Origin: Cynocephalus volans
Lineage: Eukaryota; Chordata; Mammalia; Dermoptera; Cynocephalidae
Length of the DNA: 64,000 bases
Reading direction: 5' to 3'
Assembly (NCBI RefSeq): GCF_027409185.1
Contig: NC_084472.1
Span: 88,552,427 to 88,616,426, forward strand
The number at the start of each line of letters is the position of its first letter. Position 1 is the first letter of the stretch. This document shows, in pieces, positions 1 through 9,599 of the stretch. A program made the position numbers and the translations under genes. Under the pieces are notes generated by a model. The model saw only the letters and a program-made list of their open reading frames with translations, had not been told where the DNA came from and made no database searches.

Positions 1-720
1 TTGCCTTGCCCGTGCCGCAGATCCTCCTGCCCCGGCGAGGGAGCGTGCAGCCAGGCGGGGGGCCTGCAGGGAGTGAGTGGCCGGCCACGGCCGGGCTCCC
101 GCTAGTCTGCGGGGCCTGGCTCTCCCCACTGTCCCCCCTCGGCCCCCACCCACTGAGAGCAGATCCATTGGAACGTGCCGGGGGGAGGGGGCGAGAGAGG
201 GCCGCGAAGGCTGATCCCGGAGGTCCCTCCCTCTGCGCTCCTGCGCCCGGCTCGGGCAAAGAGCGGTCGGTTTCCCTCTCCTGCCCCGGGGAAAGTTCCG
301 GGCCGCCCCAGCCACTGCCTCTTCCTAGTTCTTTCAGCCAAATGGTTAAAAGAGGAGGGGTCCCCCGCCGGGGAAAGGAGGAGAGGGGTGTGTGTGTGGC
401 CGGGAGGACCCCCCCGTCCTGGGGGCGGGGCCGTGGGCATGACGTAGGGCCTGGGAGGGGCGCGGACACGCGCGCTCCCGCCGCCCTCGAAAATGGCTGG
501 TGGCTGAAGGGGCTTAGACTGAGCTGGCTGCTGGGAAGGGAGTCGAGGCGATGCTGGGCGTTAGTTCGGCTCTCGCAGAGTCAGTGTTGGGGTTTGCGAC
601 CTGTTTGTTGTGATATTTCGACTCTCTTTTTTCCAACCAATGAATCAAGACGGGGACACAGCTGCTGGGACAGTCGCTGACCCTGGCCCGCGTAGGTTCC
701 GGGACATGTGTCACTTCCGG
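1..720 (+). promoter_or_regulatory. ING2: CpG island at the ING2 5' region
   Basis: The first 700 bases are very GC-rich with many CpG dinucleotides, in sharp contrast to the AT-rich sequence after about 780. A GC box (GGGGGCGGGG, 421-430) is followed by a CRE-like TGACGT at 440-445. A CCAAT sequence overlaps the candidate start codon near 637-641, and an ETS-like ACTTCCGG lies at about 713-720. Such islands mark housekeeping promoters. Since the canonical first exon of ING2 is upstream of the window, this stretch is intron 1 for the long isoform and probable promoter or 5' UTR for an internal first exon. No transcription start can be fixed from sequence alone. Confidence 0.75.
640..691 (+). 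CDS. ING2: ING2 candidate alternative first coding exon (ING2b-like)
   Basis: The ATG at 640-642 opens 17 codons (MNQDGDTAAGTVADPGP) plus one base, ending before a GT at 692 in the context GTAGGT. Exon 2 begins with the last two bases of a codon, so this one-base overhang is exactly in phase; the split codon becomes Gln. Joining 640-691 to 4084-4754 gives 240 residues. From memory, a human isoform ING2b with an alternative first exon and this length is described; I cannot check its sequence here. The exon lies at the edge of a CpG island, which fits an internal promoter. The new N-terminus would replace the first part of the ING domain found in the long isoform. The donor is acceptable but not strong (GTAGGT rather than GTAAGT), and the frame stays open past the donor to a TAG at about 748, so a longer unspliced reading is possible. 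There is no transcript evidence. Confidence 0.6.
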
Positions 721-1229
721 GCCCCAGGAGGAAGTGGGTTGGTTGACTAGGTAACCGCCTGGCGTCCCTTCACCCCTGAGTCCCTCCCGCCAAGTTTAAG
801 TGATGAGGCGAATACCATCCTTTGTGGTCAGACCCAAGAAGCTAGGACAGAGAATCAACGTTTCTTACAGAGAGTGTCGCTTATCATCCGCTATTGGCGG
901 ACTTTTTGTTTGCTAGCTACTTGGAGGGGTGAAGTTTAAACGAGGAGATGTTTTACGTTTAACAACCCTGAATGAAGGAACAGACCTTGGACATAATGTG
1001 GAAACAGCCATACGGACTTTAAAGATAACTTCTTGGACTCATTTTCTATTTTTCTAGACACGTCACTAATCTTATGATTTAGTCTCCAAGGAATCCACTT
1101 CTGGGGTGACATTTGCTGGCCTGTAGCATGTTAGAACATTTAAGTGTCTTTATGTTTTTGAATTTATAAAATTATTTCTGTTTTCTGAATCCATATGATT
1201 GATAGGACTAATTTCTGTTGGGGGAAGAG

Positions 1230-1390
1230 AATTAATACTGATTGCTTACTGTACGCCAGTCACTTTGCCAGGTCCAAACATTATATGAAATAAAAACTCA
1301 TTCTCTATAAATTAAAATTTGCAAAGAGTTTAGGTAACTTGTCCAGTTAATTAGATGGAGGATATTTGACTCCAAAGCCTGATACTTCAG
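1230..1390 (-). repeat. MIR SINE fragment
   Basis: The order 'cttactgtacgccagtcact' ... 'aggtaacttgtccagtt' ... 'gactccaaagcctg' matches the reverse complement of the MIR consensus in sequence and spacing. It is old and diverged. Confidence 0.6.
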
Positions 1391-1861
1391 GTACATATCC
1401 TTGTTTTCAAACTATTTAAAGCTTTTTTAAAAGTAAGAGCTGTCCAGTAGTATTTTCTACAGACATGGAGCACATATGTGAATGGTAACCTAAAAATGAT
1501 ATATATATGTGCATAATAATTGTATATTGAACATGCTTAGTTTTTCAAATAACTGAAATTTGTAAAGCTTGCAGGTTTTTACATGTCTTTAAAAGCACAT
1601 ATTTGCTTTCACAAAAGTTGAGTAAGCTATTCCAAGTTGAGGTACACTATAATTTGTTGATAGGGAAATCTGCTATCTGATCATCTGCAATTGTGATAAG
1701 TAGCTCTGGTAACATGAGTAATATAATAGGCCTTACAATAGTAAGAGATTATAAAAATCCTCAACTCCATTAAGATTGTGATGAATTTTAAGGTGAGTAT
1801 AGAAATAGCAATCTAGTTTTTATTCTATGTACATGGTTACTAAGCTCAGCTTTCACAGTTT

Positions 1862-1967
1862 TGTTTATTAGCTTTTTCTTTTCTTTTTTTTTTTTTTTTG
1901 TTGGCGGCTGGCTTGTATGGGGAACCAAACACTTGACTGTGGTGTTACAAGGCTGTTTATTAGCTTT
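1862..1967 (-). mobile_element. 5'-truncated tRNA-derived SINE (CYN-like) with 14-bp target-site duplication
   Basis: A poly-T run (the tail on the opposite strand) is followed by a short piece of the same tRNA-like SINE seen elsewhere in the window. The insert 1876-1953 is flanked by perfect copies of TGTTTATTAGCTTT at 1862-1875 and 1954-1967. Only about 55 bases of the body remain. It is oriented antisense to ING2 within intron 1. Confidence 0.85.
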
Positions 1968-2329
1968 ATATACTTTTGTGTTCTTGGTTAAAATTTTATA
2001 CGTTTTTTATTTCTTTGCTAGTTCTTAAGTGTTTTCTGCTTTGGGATCTAATACTTATAGCAATATTTAGTGAGATAAATTATATGGGCAATGAAAAATT
2101 TCTCTCCCACCAATTTGAGACATTTTCAGAAATGTCTGAAGAACATATAAAATAGAAAAATAAGAAAACAATTTCAGAATTGAATGAAGTATTTATTATG
2201 GGACATGCTTATTAAAGAACCTTTATTTTTGTTCCAGTATTCTCATTCATAATTTCTTAGGTAAATAACAGCCTTTGAACGAAAATTTAATACTTAATAT
2301 CAAGTGCCTTTCATATGGCTTATAGAAAG

Positions 2330-2495
2330 TTCTTAAACCTTGGGGTTAGACATAGATCTGGCAGAGTTCAAAGTCTGAGGTTTTCACCTCTTGTTCTTCA
2401 CATGTAGAAGTGATAGCTTCTTCATGGGGTTGCTGTAGGATTAAATGAGAAAATCTGTACTACACAGAAGGGGCTGAGTAAATGTTAATTTCCTT
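2330..2495 (+). repeat. MIR SINE fragment
   Basis: The sequence shows MIR landmarks in order: a region resembling 'gttcaaagtctgag', then 'ggttgctgtaggattaaatg' and a 'gctgagtaaatgtt' end. It is diverged. Confidence 0.65.
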
Positions 2496-3854
2496 TCTTC
2501 ATTCACTACATAATTGAGGTGTCTTAAAGATGAGAATTTTTATCTCATGTATAGTATCAACGTGATGATATAATATTATAATGTAATTAACATCTAACTC
2601 TTGATTAGTAGATAGAAAATATTTGAAATGAATTTTATCCTTTTTTTTTAATCTTCAGATTTTTTGTGTCTGAGGGGAAAATATCTAATTTCCTTATTTT
2701 TCCTGTAGGAAAATTAGATTCTTAAGAAATTCACTTAGACGCCTAGCTGAACAAATGGGATAGATATGAACTTTGTTCAAAAATATGCTATGCAGGTCTG
2801 AGTACCCTCAACTGTGTGGTAGCACTTTGTCATGTATCCCAGGTTAAACATTTGTCCATCAAAATTGCTAGTATCTGCAATTTCCAGGGAAGAGCTAATT
2901 CATAAGAGTTGTGTTGAATATTGGCTTCATATTACCTTAATTGTATGTAGCCCCAATGTGTATATTTAACTTGTCTAACATTTCTGTTCTTATCTTCAAA
3001 GTAATAATATTGGAGTATAAAACAGTAGTATGCCATGTAGTATGATAAGTTAGAGCTAGTTTTTGTTTCTCCACCTTTATAGTAGGACGGAACTATTTCA
3101 GATAGCATTATATTGCATAAGGCTAAGAAATAGAAAAAGATTTGAAGAAAACTAATCTTAAGTAAATTTTTGTTGATATGTGCAACTATATTTTCAGATT
3201 TTTGCCCCATCTAGTGACTCAGCCATTTTTGCTTGATTTAAATAAGTGTCCCACATGTTATACAACTAAATCAGCAGTTCAAAAAGCTTAGAACCAACTG
3301 CTGAGTTGTCTACAAAGGCAGAGTGATCCAATGCTGACTTGACTGTAATTTTGTTAGTGGCTTGGTCAGTTGATGCTAGAACCAGAACCTACCCTGGAAA
3401 TAGTTTGATTTTTTGAATTTCCCATGTGATGCTAAAATAAAAGAGCCCCTGAAACTAAGATAATGAGAAGCTAAGAGTTGCTTATGTCTGCTTTGTTAAG
3501 AATGTCCAGGGGTATGATGTGAAAGTGAAGTATAGTGTCTCTCCGGCGTTACGTAGCAAGTCATTGACTGAGCTGCAAATCCTGTAAACACAGTTGAGCA
3601 GAATCTGTAGCCTATCCCTGGAACCTCTTCAAGATTTACAGCTGGAGTCCAGCATGTAAATTTTATATACAGGGTTGTTTTCAGGTTCAAATGAAGTACT
3701 CAGTAGACTCTAAAGTGGCATACAGTGTACCTGTGCATGCAAAATACTTTTGGTAATTAATTGGCCACACATCTCTTATGTTTTTAATACAGATTAATGA
3801 GTATTAGAGGTTTGTGTTCTTTCTTTTCATTAGTTTATTTCTAAGTATACTTCC

Positions 3855-3960
3855 ATTGGACAATGTGGTCTTTGTATGGAAAATAATGTTTTTAATGTAT
3901 ACATACTATTGGACAATGTGGTCTTTGTATGGAAAATAATGTTTTTAATGTATACATACT
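3855..3960 (+). repeat. Perfect 53-bp direct tandem duplication
   Basis: Bases 3855-3907 and 3908-3960 are identical (each begins ATTGGACAATGTGG and ends TATACATACT). The two copies abut with no spacer, about 120 bp upstream of the ING2 exon 2 acceptor. Identity of the copies implies a recent event or an assembly artefact. Confidence 0.97.
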
Positions 3961-4083
3961 ATAGAGGAATGTAGTTTCGTGGTTTAAGTTCTGATTTTAT
4001 CAATTCTGTGAAAAATAACTACGTTGAGAATGTTATATGTGCTAACACATGATAACATTCTCACTTTTCTTCTCCTATTTTAG

Positions 4084-4754
4084 AAACATTAAAGGAAATT
4101 GATGATGTCTATGAAAAATATAAGAAAGAAGATGATTCAAACCAGAAGAAACGCCTACAGCAGCACCTACAGAGAGCATTAATCAATAGTCAAGAATTGG
4201 GAGATGAAAAAATTCAGATTGTCACACAAATGCTCGAATTGGTGGAAAATCGGGCAAGACAAATGGAATTACATTCACAGTGCTTTCAAGATCCTACTGA
4301 AAGTGAACGAGCCTCAGATAAAGCAAAGATGGATTCCAGCCAACCAGAAAGATCTTCGAGAAGACCCCGCAGACAGCGAACCAGTGAAAGTCGTGATTTA
4401 TGTCACATAACAAATGGAATTGAAGACTGTGATGATCAGCCACCTAAAGAAAAGAAATCCAAGTCAGCCAAGAAAAAGAAACGCTCTAAGGCCAAGCAGG
4501 AAAGGGAAGCTTCACCTGTTGAGTTTGCAATAGATCCCAATGAACCTACCTACTGTTTATGTAACCAAGTGTCTTATGGGGAAATGATAGGATGTGACAA
4601 TGAACAGTGTCCTATTGAATGGTTTCATTTTTCATGTGTTTCACTTACTTATAAACCAAAGGGGAAATGGTATTGCCCAAAGTGCAGGGGAGATAATGAG
4701 AAAACAATGGACAAAAGTACTGAAAAAACAAAAAAGGATAGAAGATCAAGGTAG
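4084..4754 (+). CDS. ING2: ING2 exon 2: inhibitor of growth 2, PHD-finger H3K4me3 reader (C-terminal 222 codons)
   Basis: This is the main coding exon of ING2, a nuclear subunit of the mSin3A/HDAC co-repressor complex. The family's PHD finger binds histone H3 trimethylated on lysine 4 and its basic tail binds phosphoinositides. The exon follows a clear TAG acceptor and starts in phase 1 with [17 protein letters not shown], as in known ING2. In the 240-residue model the lysine-rich nuclear localisation signal ([17 protein letters not shown]) lies at about 139-155. The PHD zinc ligands are Cys175, Cys177, Cys188, Cys193, His199, Cys202, Cys215 and Cys218, all present. The aromatic-cage candidates Tyr174 and Trp197 are intact, and the protein ends in KKDRRSR before TAG at 4752-4754. 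The exon has no frameshift or stop and appears functional. In the long isoform the upstream exon, not in this window, would supply about 57 more residues. The close paralogue ING1 is excluded by the linker and tail sequence. Confidence 0.97.
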
Positions 4755-6083
4755 TAAAGGCCATCCACATTTTAAAGGGTTACTTGTCTTTTATATAATT
4801 CGTTTACTTTCAGAAAATGTTTTAGGGTAAATGCATAAGACTATGCAATAATTTTTAATCATTAGTATTAATGGTGTATTAAAAGTTGTTGTACTTTGTC
4901 TGTGACCTTAATTTTCTGCACTGAATTACCAAATATTTTAAATCAGGTAGTCTTCAGATCACCTGATGAAAGGAACAGGGAGAGGATGATGTGAACATTA
5001 TAAAACCTTCACAAACCATGCCTATTTCATTTTCACTTAAAACTGCAATGCTGTTTTTTGGGTAAATATAAAAGTTTTGCTAGCGTTTTAGTTTTATGTG
5101 CTTAAAAAATTTTAGATGATATAGTTGGATTTCTCTGTGAGTATCAAATTATCTTGGGTAATTTAAAATATGAACACTACACCATTTAGAGCATCTTTTT
5201 CCCTGGCCCTATTTATATATACATTTGTTCATCTCTAGTCTTCCAGGAATTTAAGGAACTAGAGATAAGAATACAGTAAGTTGGGATTCCATGTGGAATA
5301 ATGTGCTCTTATTCGAGTATTTGCTGCTGTATTTTCCTTAGTAGCATTTTGATAGTCAGTAGCCCATTTGTAAATGCCTTGCTGCTGCTTCATAGATACA
5401 TTTACTTTAGTGCTTAATAATGAAGTTGTTTTGTGTTTTGTTTTGTTGTAATTGGGACAGGTAGGAATAGTTAGGATACCAAAAATGCTGCCATTGGCTT
5501 ATATTGGCAAAATTTGGCTTATGTAATATTATGGTTCAAGGTTGAACAATTTAAAAAATGCATCTTAATTAATACAATTTTCCATGTGACCCACTGCTGG
5601 GATGCTTAGCCACAGGCCTATCAGTGGGAAAAGAGCATATACTAGTCTTTAAATATTGCCTTTATGTCAAACAATTGTTTTAAATAGCTTTGCTAATGGC
5701 TATAGTTCATTTCTGTCCCAATCGGTGATTATACATTATTTTAAATAATAGTGTATTTACCTTCTTAACTTTTTGGTATTGGTGCTGTTTGATGTTTTCA
5801 CATTCAATTAACTAATTTCATTATAACAATGCAATTAATAATATATTTGTGAATTGAATTTTCCAAGATTCTAATATTTTAAGGGCAAGCATCTTGACTG
5901 ATATATGTCCATATGTTTGGAGAAATTTTTGGTTTGAGGGGGCAGCAGATTGACTAGTCCTTTAAATCTATGTGTAACATATTTTTTATTCCTCATTTCT
6001 TCCTAATTTGATGATCTTTATTCTTTTTGATTGACGTGAAAAATCCTGCTTGCTTGTTCAGGGGAAAAAATGTTTTTTTCTCT
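4755..6083 (+). other. ING2: ING2 3' UTR and immediate downstream sequence, candidate poly(A) signals
   Basis: An ATTAAA at 4878-4883 is followed within 15-35 bases by GT/T-rich sequence, a plausible proximal poly(A) signal. The next canonical AATAAA is at 6613-6618, after a repeat-free AT-rich stretch that could be a longer 3' UTR. No coding potential or recognisable repeat was seen between 4755 and 6083. Which site is used cannot be decided from sequence. Confidence 0.5.
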
Positions 6084-6084
6084 G

Positions 6085-6205
6085 CTAGCTCTCCTGTGTG
6101 ACTTATAGGCATGTCATTTCACCTTGCCTGGGTGTCAGATCATTTACCTGTAAAATGGGTTGGCTTAACTATACCTCCAAGTTTCTTTTGAAATCTATAA
6201 TGAGG
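6085..6205 (+). repeat. MIR SINE fragment
   Basis: It matches the MIR core and tail in order: 'gtgacttataggcatgtcat', 'ttacctgtaaaatggg', then 'tataatgaggatttt'. Confidence 0.75.
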
Positions 6206-6866
6206 ATTTTAATAGTGAAATAACTTTTTTCTCTTTCATTAATTTTGTCCATTCTGAAGTTTAAAGGTGAGCTTAGAGATGGGTAAAGGCACAATATTTG
6301 ATTAGCTTCTGTTTTAAGGGTATTTTGATTGATGGCTAGAGCCATTTGATTATATTATTCAGCGAGAAATATTAGGCAGCATGATTAAGGTATTTTATTG
6401 TCACTTAGTTGAGTTGTAAAGAAATCCTTTTTTCTCTTGAGAATATAGCATTTTGTTTTACTGATTACAGCCTTGTTACCAGAATTGAGCTGTTTACCTG
6501 ACATCATTAAAAATGTCAGTATGTGCAAAGCCCCCAAAAGCCTTCAGATGTGACTTATATAGAAGTCACCACGTTTTCCTGCATAAATTTGTCTCAGCAT
6601 GTGGAAGAAAAAAATAAACTTCCTCATGGAAGTGCTACAGTTTGGATTAATCTTGACAGGAAAACAAACCTGTAAAATCCTGGAAGATGTGCTCTCTTTA
6701 AGACCTAATATTTGAAACAGTTTTATTTTTACGAATTTTGTTTTGTATACCACATAGGAAATAGAAGTCTTAAATTTGCATAACATTATGATTGGGATTT
6801 CTTTTGTTAAGTGTTCTTGATCTCATATACTATCTCACATCATGGTTACCAAGTCATTGTATATAC

Positions 6867-7040
6867 CAGTGGTTCCCAAACTTGTCTGACATTGTTATTA
6901 CCGCAGGAGCTTCAAAAAAAATACTGACACCTGTGCCCCATCTCCGGCAATTGTGACCTAATTCATTTGGAATATGGCTTAAATGTTAGAACTTTTTAAA
7001 GATCCCCATTCTACTGTACAGAAAACATTTGGAACCACTG
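6867..7040 (+). mobile_element. Non-autonomous hAT DNA transposon (MER5-like)
   Basis: The element has perfect 10-bp terminal inverted repeats, CAGTGGTTCC at 6867-6876 and GGAACCACTG at 7031-7040. Its interior resembles the MER5/MER58 hAT-Charlie group. No intact 8-bp target duplication was found, consistent with age. Confidence 0.7.
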
Positions 7041-7539
7041 CCACATTTTGAAAATTTCAACCTATTGAAAACGGCTGTTGGATTTTCTACATCCAGATTT
7101 GTGTAACTCTGAAGCATATATAAATGCTGATACATACATGAGAATGTGTCCCTTGCCCCCAACAGTTCCACCACCACCATTTGAATACTCAATACTTGAG
7201 TGCATTTTACATGCCACATACCGTTTTAAGCAGTTGCGGTATAAAAAAGAAGTGTCTCTGCTCATGGTCTGTACGTTCTGGTGGGAGAGTGAGGTATATA
7301 TAATGTCAGGTAACTGTTGAAGTGCTAAAATGAAAGTAAAGCAGAGTAAAGAGAAGGAAAATGAATGGAAAGGGAGGTGAGTTTTAGTTATGGTGATTAC
7401 TTCTAAGGAAGTAATCTTAGAGCTGAGAACAAAAATAAGGAAGTAAGGCAGGCAAAGATTTGGGAGAGGAAGGAGTAAAATAAGCTTGTTAATTTGACTG
7501 AAGCAGAGCATTAGAGCACAGGGTGGAAGGGGCTAGAAA

Positions 7540-8383
7540 ATGTAAGCTCTTGGAAGCCATGGCAGGAAATTTGGGAAGCCATTGAAGGCTTTTGAGACAT
7601 GGTCCGATTTATATTCTTTAAAGTTCCCTCTGGATACTGTATGCAAAATTTATCATAGGGAGCCTAGGTGAAAATAGAAAGATTTAGGAGACTTGAGTTT
7701 TGCATCAAAGATGTTGGTGGCTTAGACTAGGATGGTAGAGCAGAAGTGGTGTGCAGTAGTAGGATTCCACCCATGTTTTAAAGGTACAGCCAACAGGACC
7801 GTGGCCCAGAGATTGGAAGGCAAATAGGTGACAAGAGTGACTCTTAGGTTTTTGGCTTGAGGAAAAAATTAAGATTTCTGTTTTACCCTTAGATTTGGGA
7901 TGCCTAATAGATTTCTAGTGGAATCCAGCATGGAGCCCTGTATATAATTGAAGTTAGGGGAGGGGACCAGAGATAAACATTTGGGAAGTCCGTCTATAAA
8001 TGGAGTTTGGAGTCATGTGACTGCAGTGCTTCTCAAATTTGAGTATGAATATGAGTCACCTCATTTTGTAAAAATGCTAATTCTGATTTAGCAAGTCTGC
8101 TGTGGGGCTTGAGATCCCGCATTTGTAACAAGCTCCTCATTGATGGTGATGCTGCTGGTTCAGGGACCCATATTTTGAGTAGATACCAAGTAGATCCAGG
8201 AGAGGGAGGGGTCTGCCCTATGGTACTCCAACATTTAAAAGGGGGAGGAGCCAGCAAAGGATCCTTCTGAGAGCTCTCAGATAAACCAAAAACAAAGAGA
8301 AGAGAATTTTTTAAGAAGGGAGTTATCAACTATCCAAGTGCTGTTCAAATACAGTGAGCACTGAGAATTTAACCATTGAGTTG
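7540..8383 (-). repeat. L2 LINE fragment, antisense, interrupted by MER5A
   Basis: On the plus strand, phrases such as 'aaggtacagccaacagga', 'aggtttttggcttgag' and 'gatgcctaatag' match the reverse complement of the L2 reverse-transcriptase region. A MER5A element (8024-8183) splits it. Stops are frequent and it has no coding capacity. Confidence 0.65.
8024..8183 (+). mobile_element. MER5A (hAT-Charlie MITE)
   Basis: It begins CAGTGCTTCTCAAATTTGAG and contains the characteristic 'gatgctgctggttcaggga' near its end, matching MER5A across its length. It is inserted within an antisense L2 fragment. Confidence 0.8.
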
Positions 8384-9489
8384 GGAGTATTGTTGAGTTT
8401 AACAAGCTGCAAGTTTTGGGGATGAAGACCTGGTTAGAGAAGATTTTGAGCAGAAGAGACAGAAACTATAGACAACTCAACCTTTGATGTAAAGGGAACA
8501 GAAGTGGGTTGTAGCTGAGGGGAGGTGAGCTACAAGAGGATTTTAACTTTTAAAGAGACAGCATGATTATATGCTGATTGGAATATTCTGTTAGAAGGGG
8601 ACAAATGAATGCTGGGCATGGGAGGGGATTATTGCAGGAGTGACATCTGAATAGGTGGGCAAGGAAGAGTGGGATCTAGGACTCAGTAGGGCTTAGTCTC
8701 ATGGGCACAAGGATAGTTCATTGTCCATGTCAACAGGGAAGGCAGTGTTTTTATTATCCAAATATCTATTGCACACCTATTTGCAAGGCATTGTTTTAGG
8801 TTCTGAGGATAAAGCAGTAATCAAAACAAGACAAAAATCTGTAATCTGGAGTTTAGATTCTGGACTGAATGGGGGTAAATGCATATAGGTTTCTAACTTT
8901 GGTATTGGGAAAATGAGGCCATACTCTTCCAATAGCTTCCACTTTCCCAGTGAAGAGCTGAGAGAGGGGAAGGGATGTTGGAAGTCTGTAGGAATTAGCG
9001 GTATGTGTGAAGTAACTCTTAGAAGCATGGGAAAGTGAATGGACCAGGAATGCCAGCCAGAACTGTGGGTAAGCTGGAGGTTTTGGTCATAACTTCAGAT
9101 GAGCTGATAACTCATTCTGTTGCTTGGATACAGGTGTAAAAAAAGAGATAAAAATGAAATAACAAATTTTCAAAATCTCTAAAAATTACATCTCCCAGTC
9201 CTTCTTATATATCTAGTAGGTGGCTTCCTCTGAGGGCTCTGTCCTCATTACCCCCACCTGAAATGGATGGGCACAAGTCTTCAAAGAGCAGTTGGTATAA
9301 ATAAGCTAGACAGCTCTTCTGCTCTTTCTGAATCAAGTACTTATAGTTTAATGTTCAAAATTTAAGTAAAGTATAAGTTATTTTGGAATTGCTTTTACCA
9401 TGATTGCCTAAAGTCTATACATAAGAGAAACCACAGCTCCTTTATCATTTCTTGTTTCAATATAAGAGAAGTGCTCTTTACCAGTATTC

Positions 9490-9575
9490 TAGAGATATGG
9501 ACTTGCCTGTGATCTCAGACAGATTAATTGTACTCCTTGGCCTGCAGTTTGTCCATCTGGAAAATAAGTGATTTA
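9490..9575 (+). repeat. MIR SINE fragment (weak)
   Basis: A short match to the MIR core, 'gcctgtgatctcagacag' ... 'gcagtttgtccatctggaaa', diverged. Confidence 0.45.
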
Positions 9576-9599
9576 ATATATGGTTCTAAAAATGTGATT

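Larger units (their letters stand above)
692..4083 (+). other. ING2: ING2 intron 1 (part for the long isoform, whole for the short one)
   Basis: The intron starts GTAGGT at 692 and ends in a pyrimidine-rich tract followed by TAG at 4081-4083. It contains two MIR fragments, a 5'-truncated tRNA-derived SINE at 1876-1953 and a 53-bp tandem duplication at 3855-3960. The rest is AT-rich single-copy-looking sequence with no coding signal. For the long isoform the intron would start upstream of position 1. Confidence 0.6.

Noticed and set aside
6-680. A 224-codon plus-strand frame across the CpG island
   Set aside because: GC-rich DNA has few stop codons; the product is Pro/Gly/Arg/Ser-rich low complexity, overlaps frames on the other strand and matches no ING2 exon.
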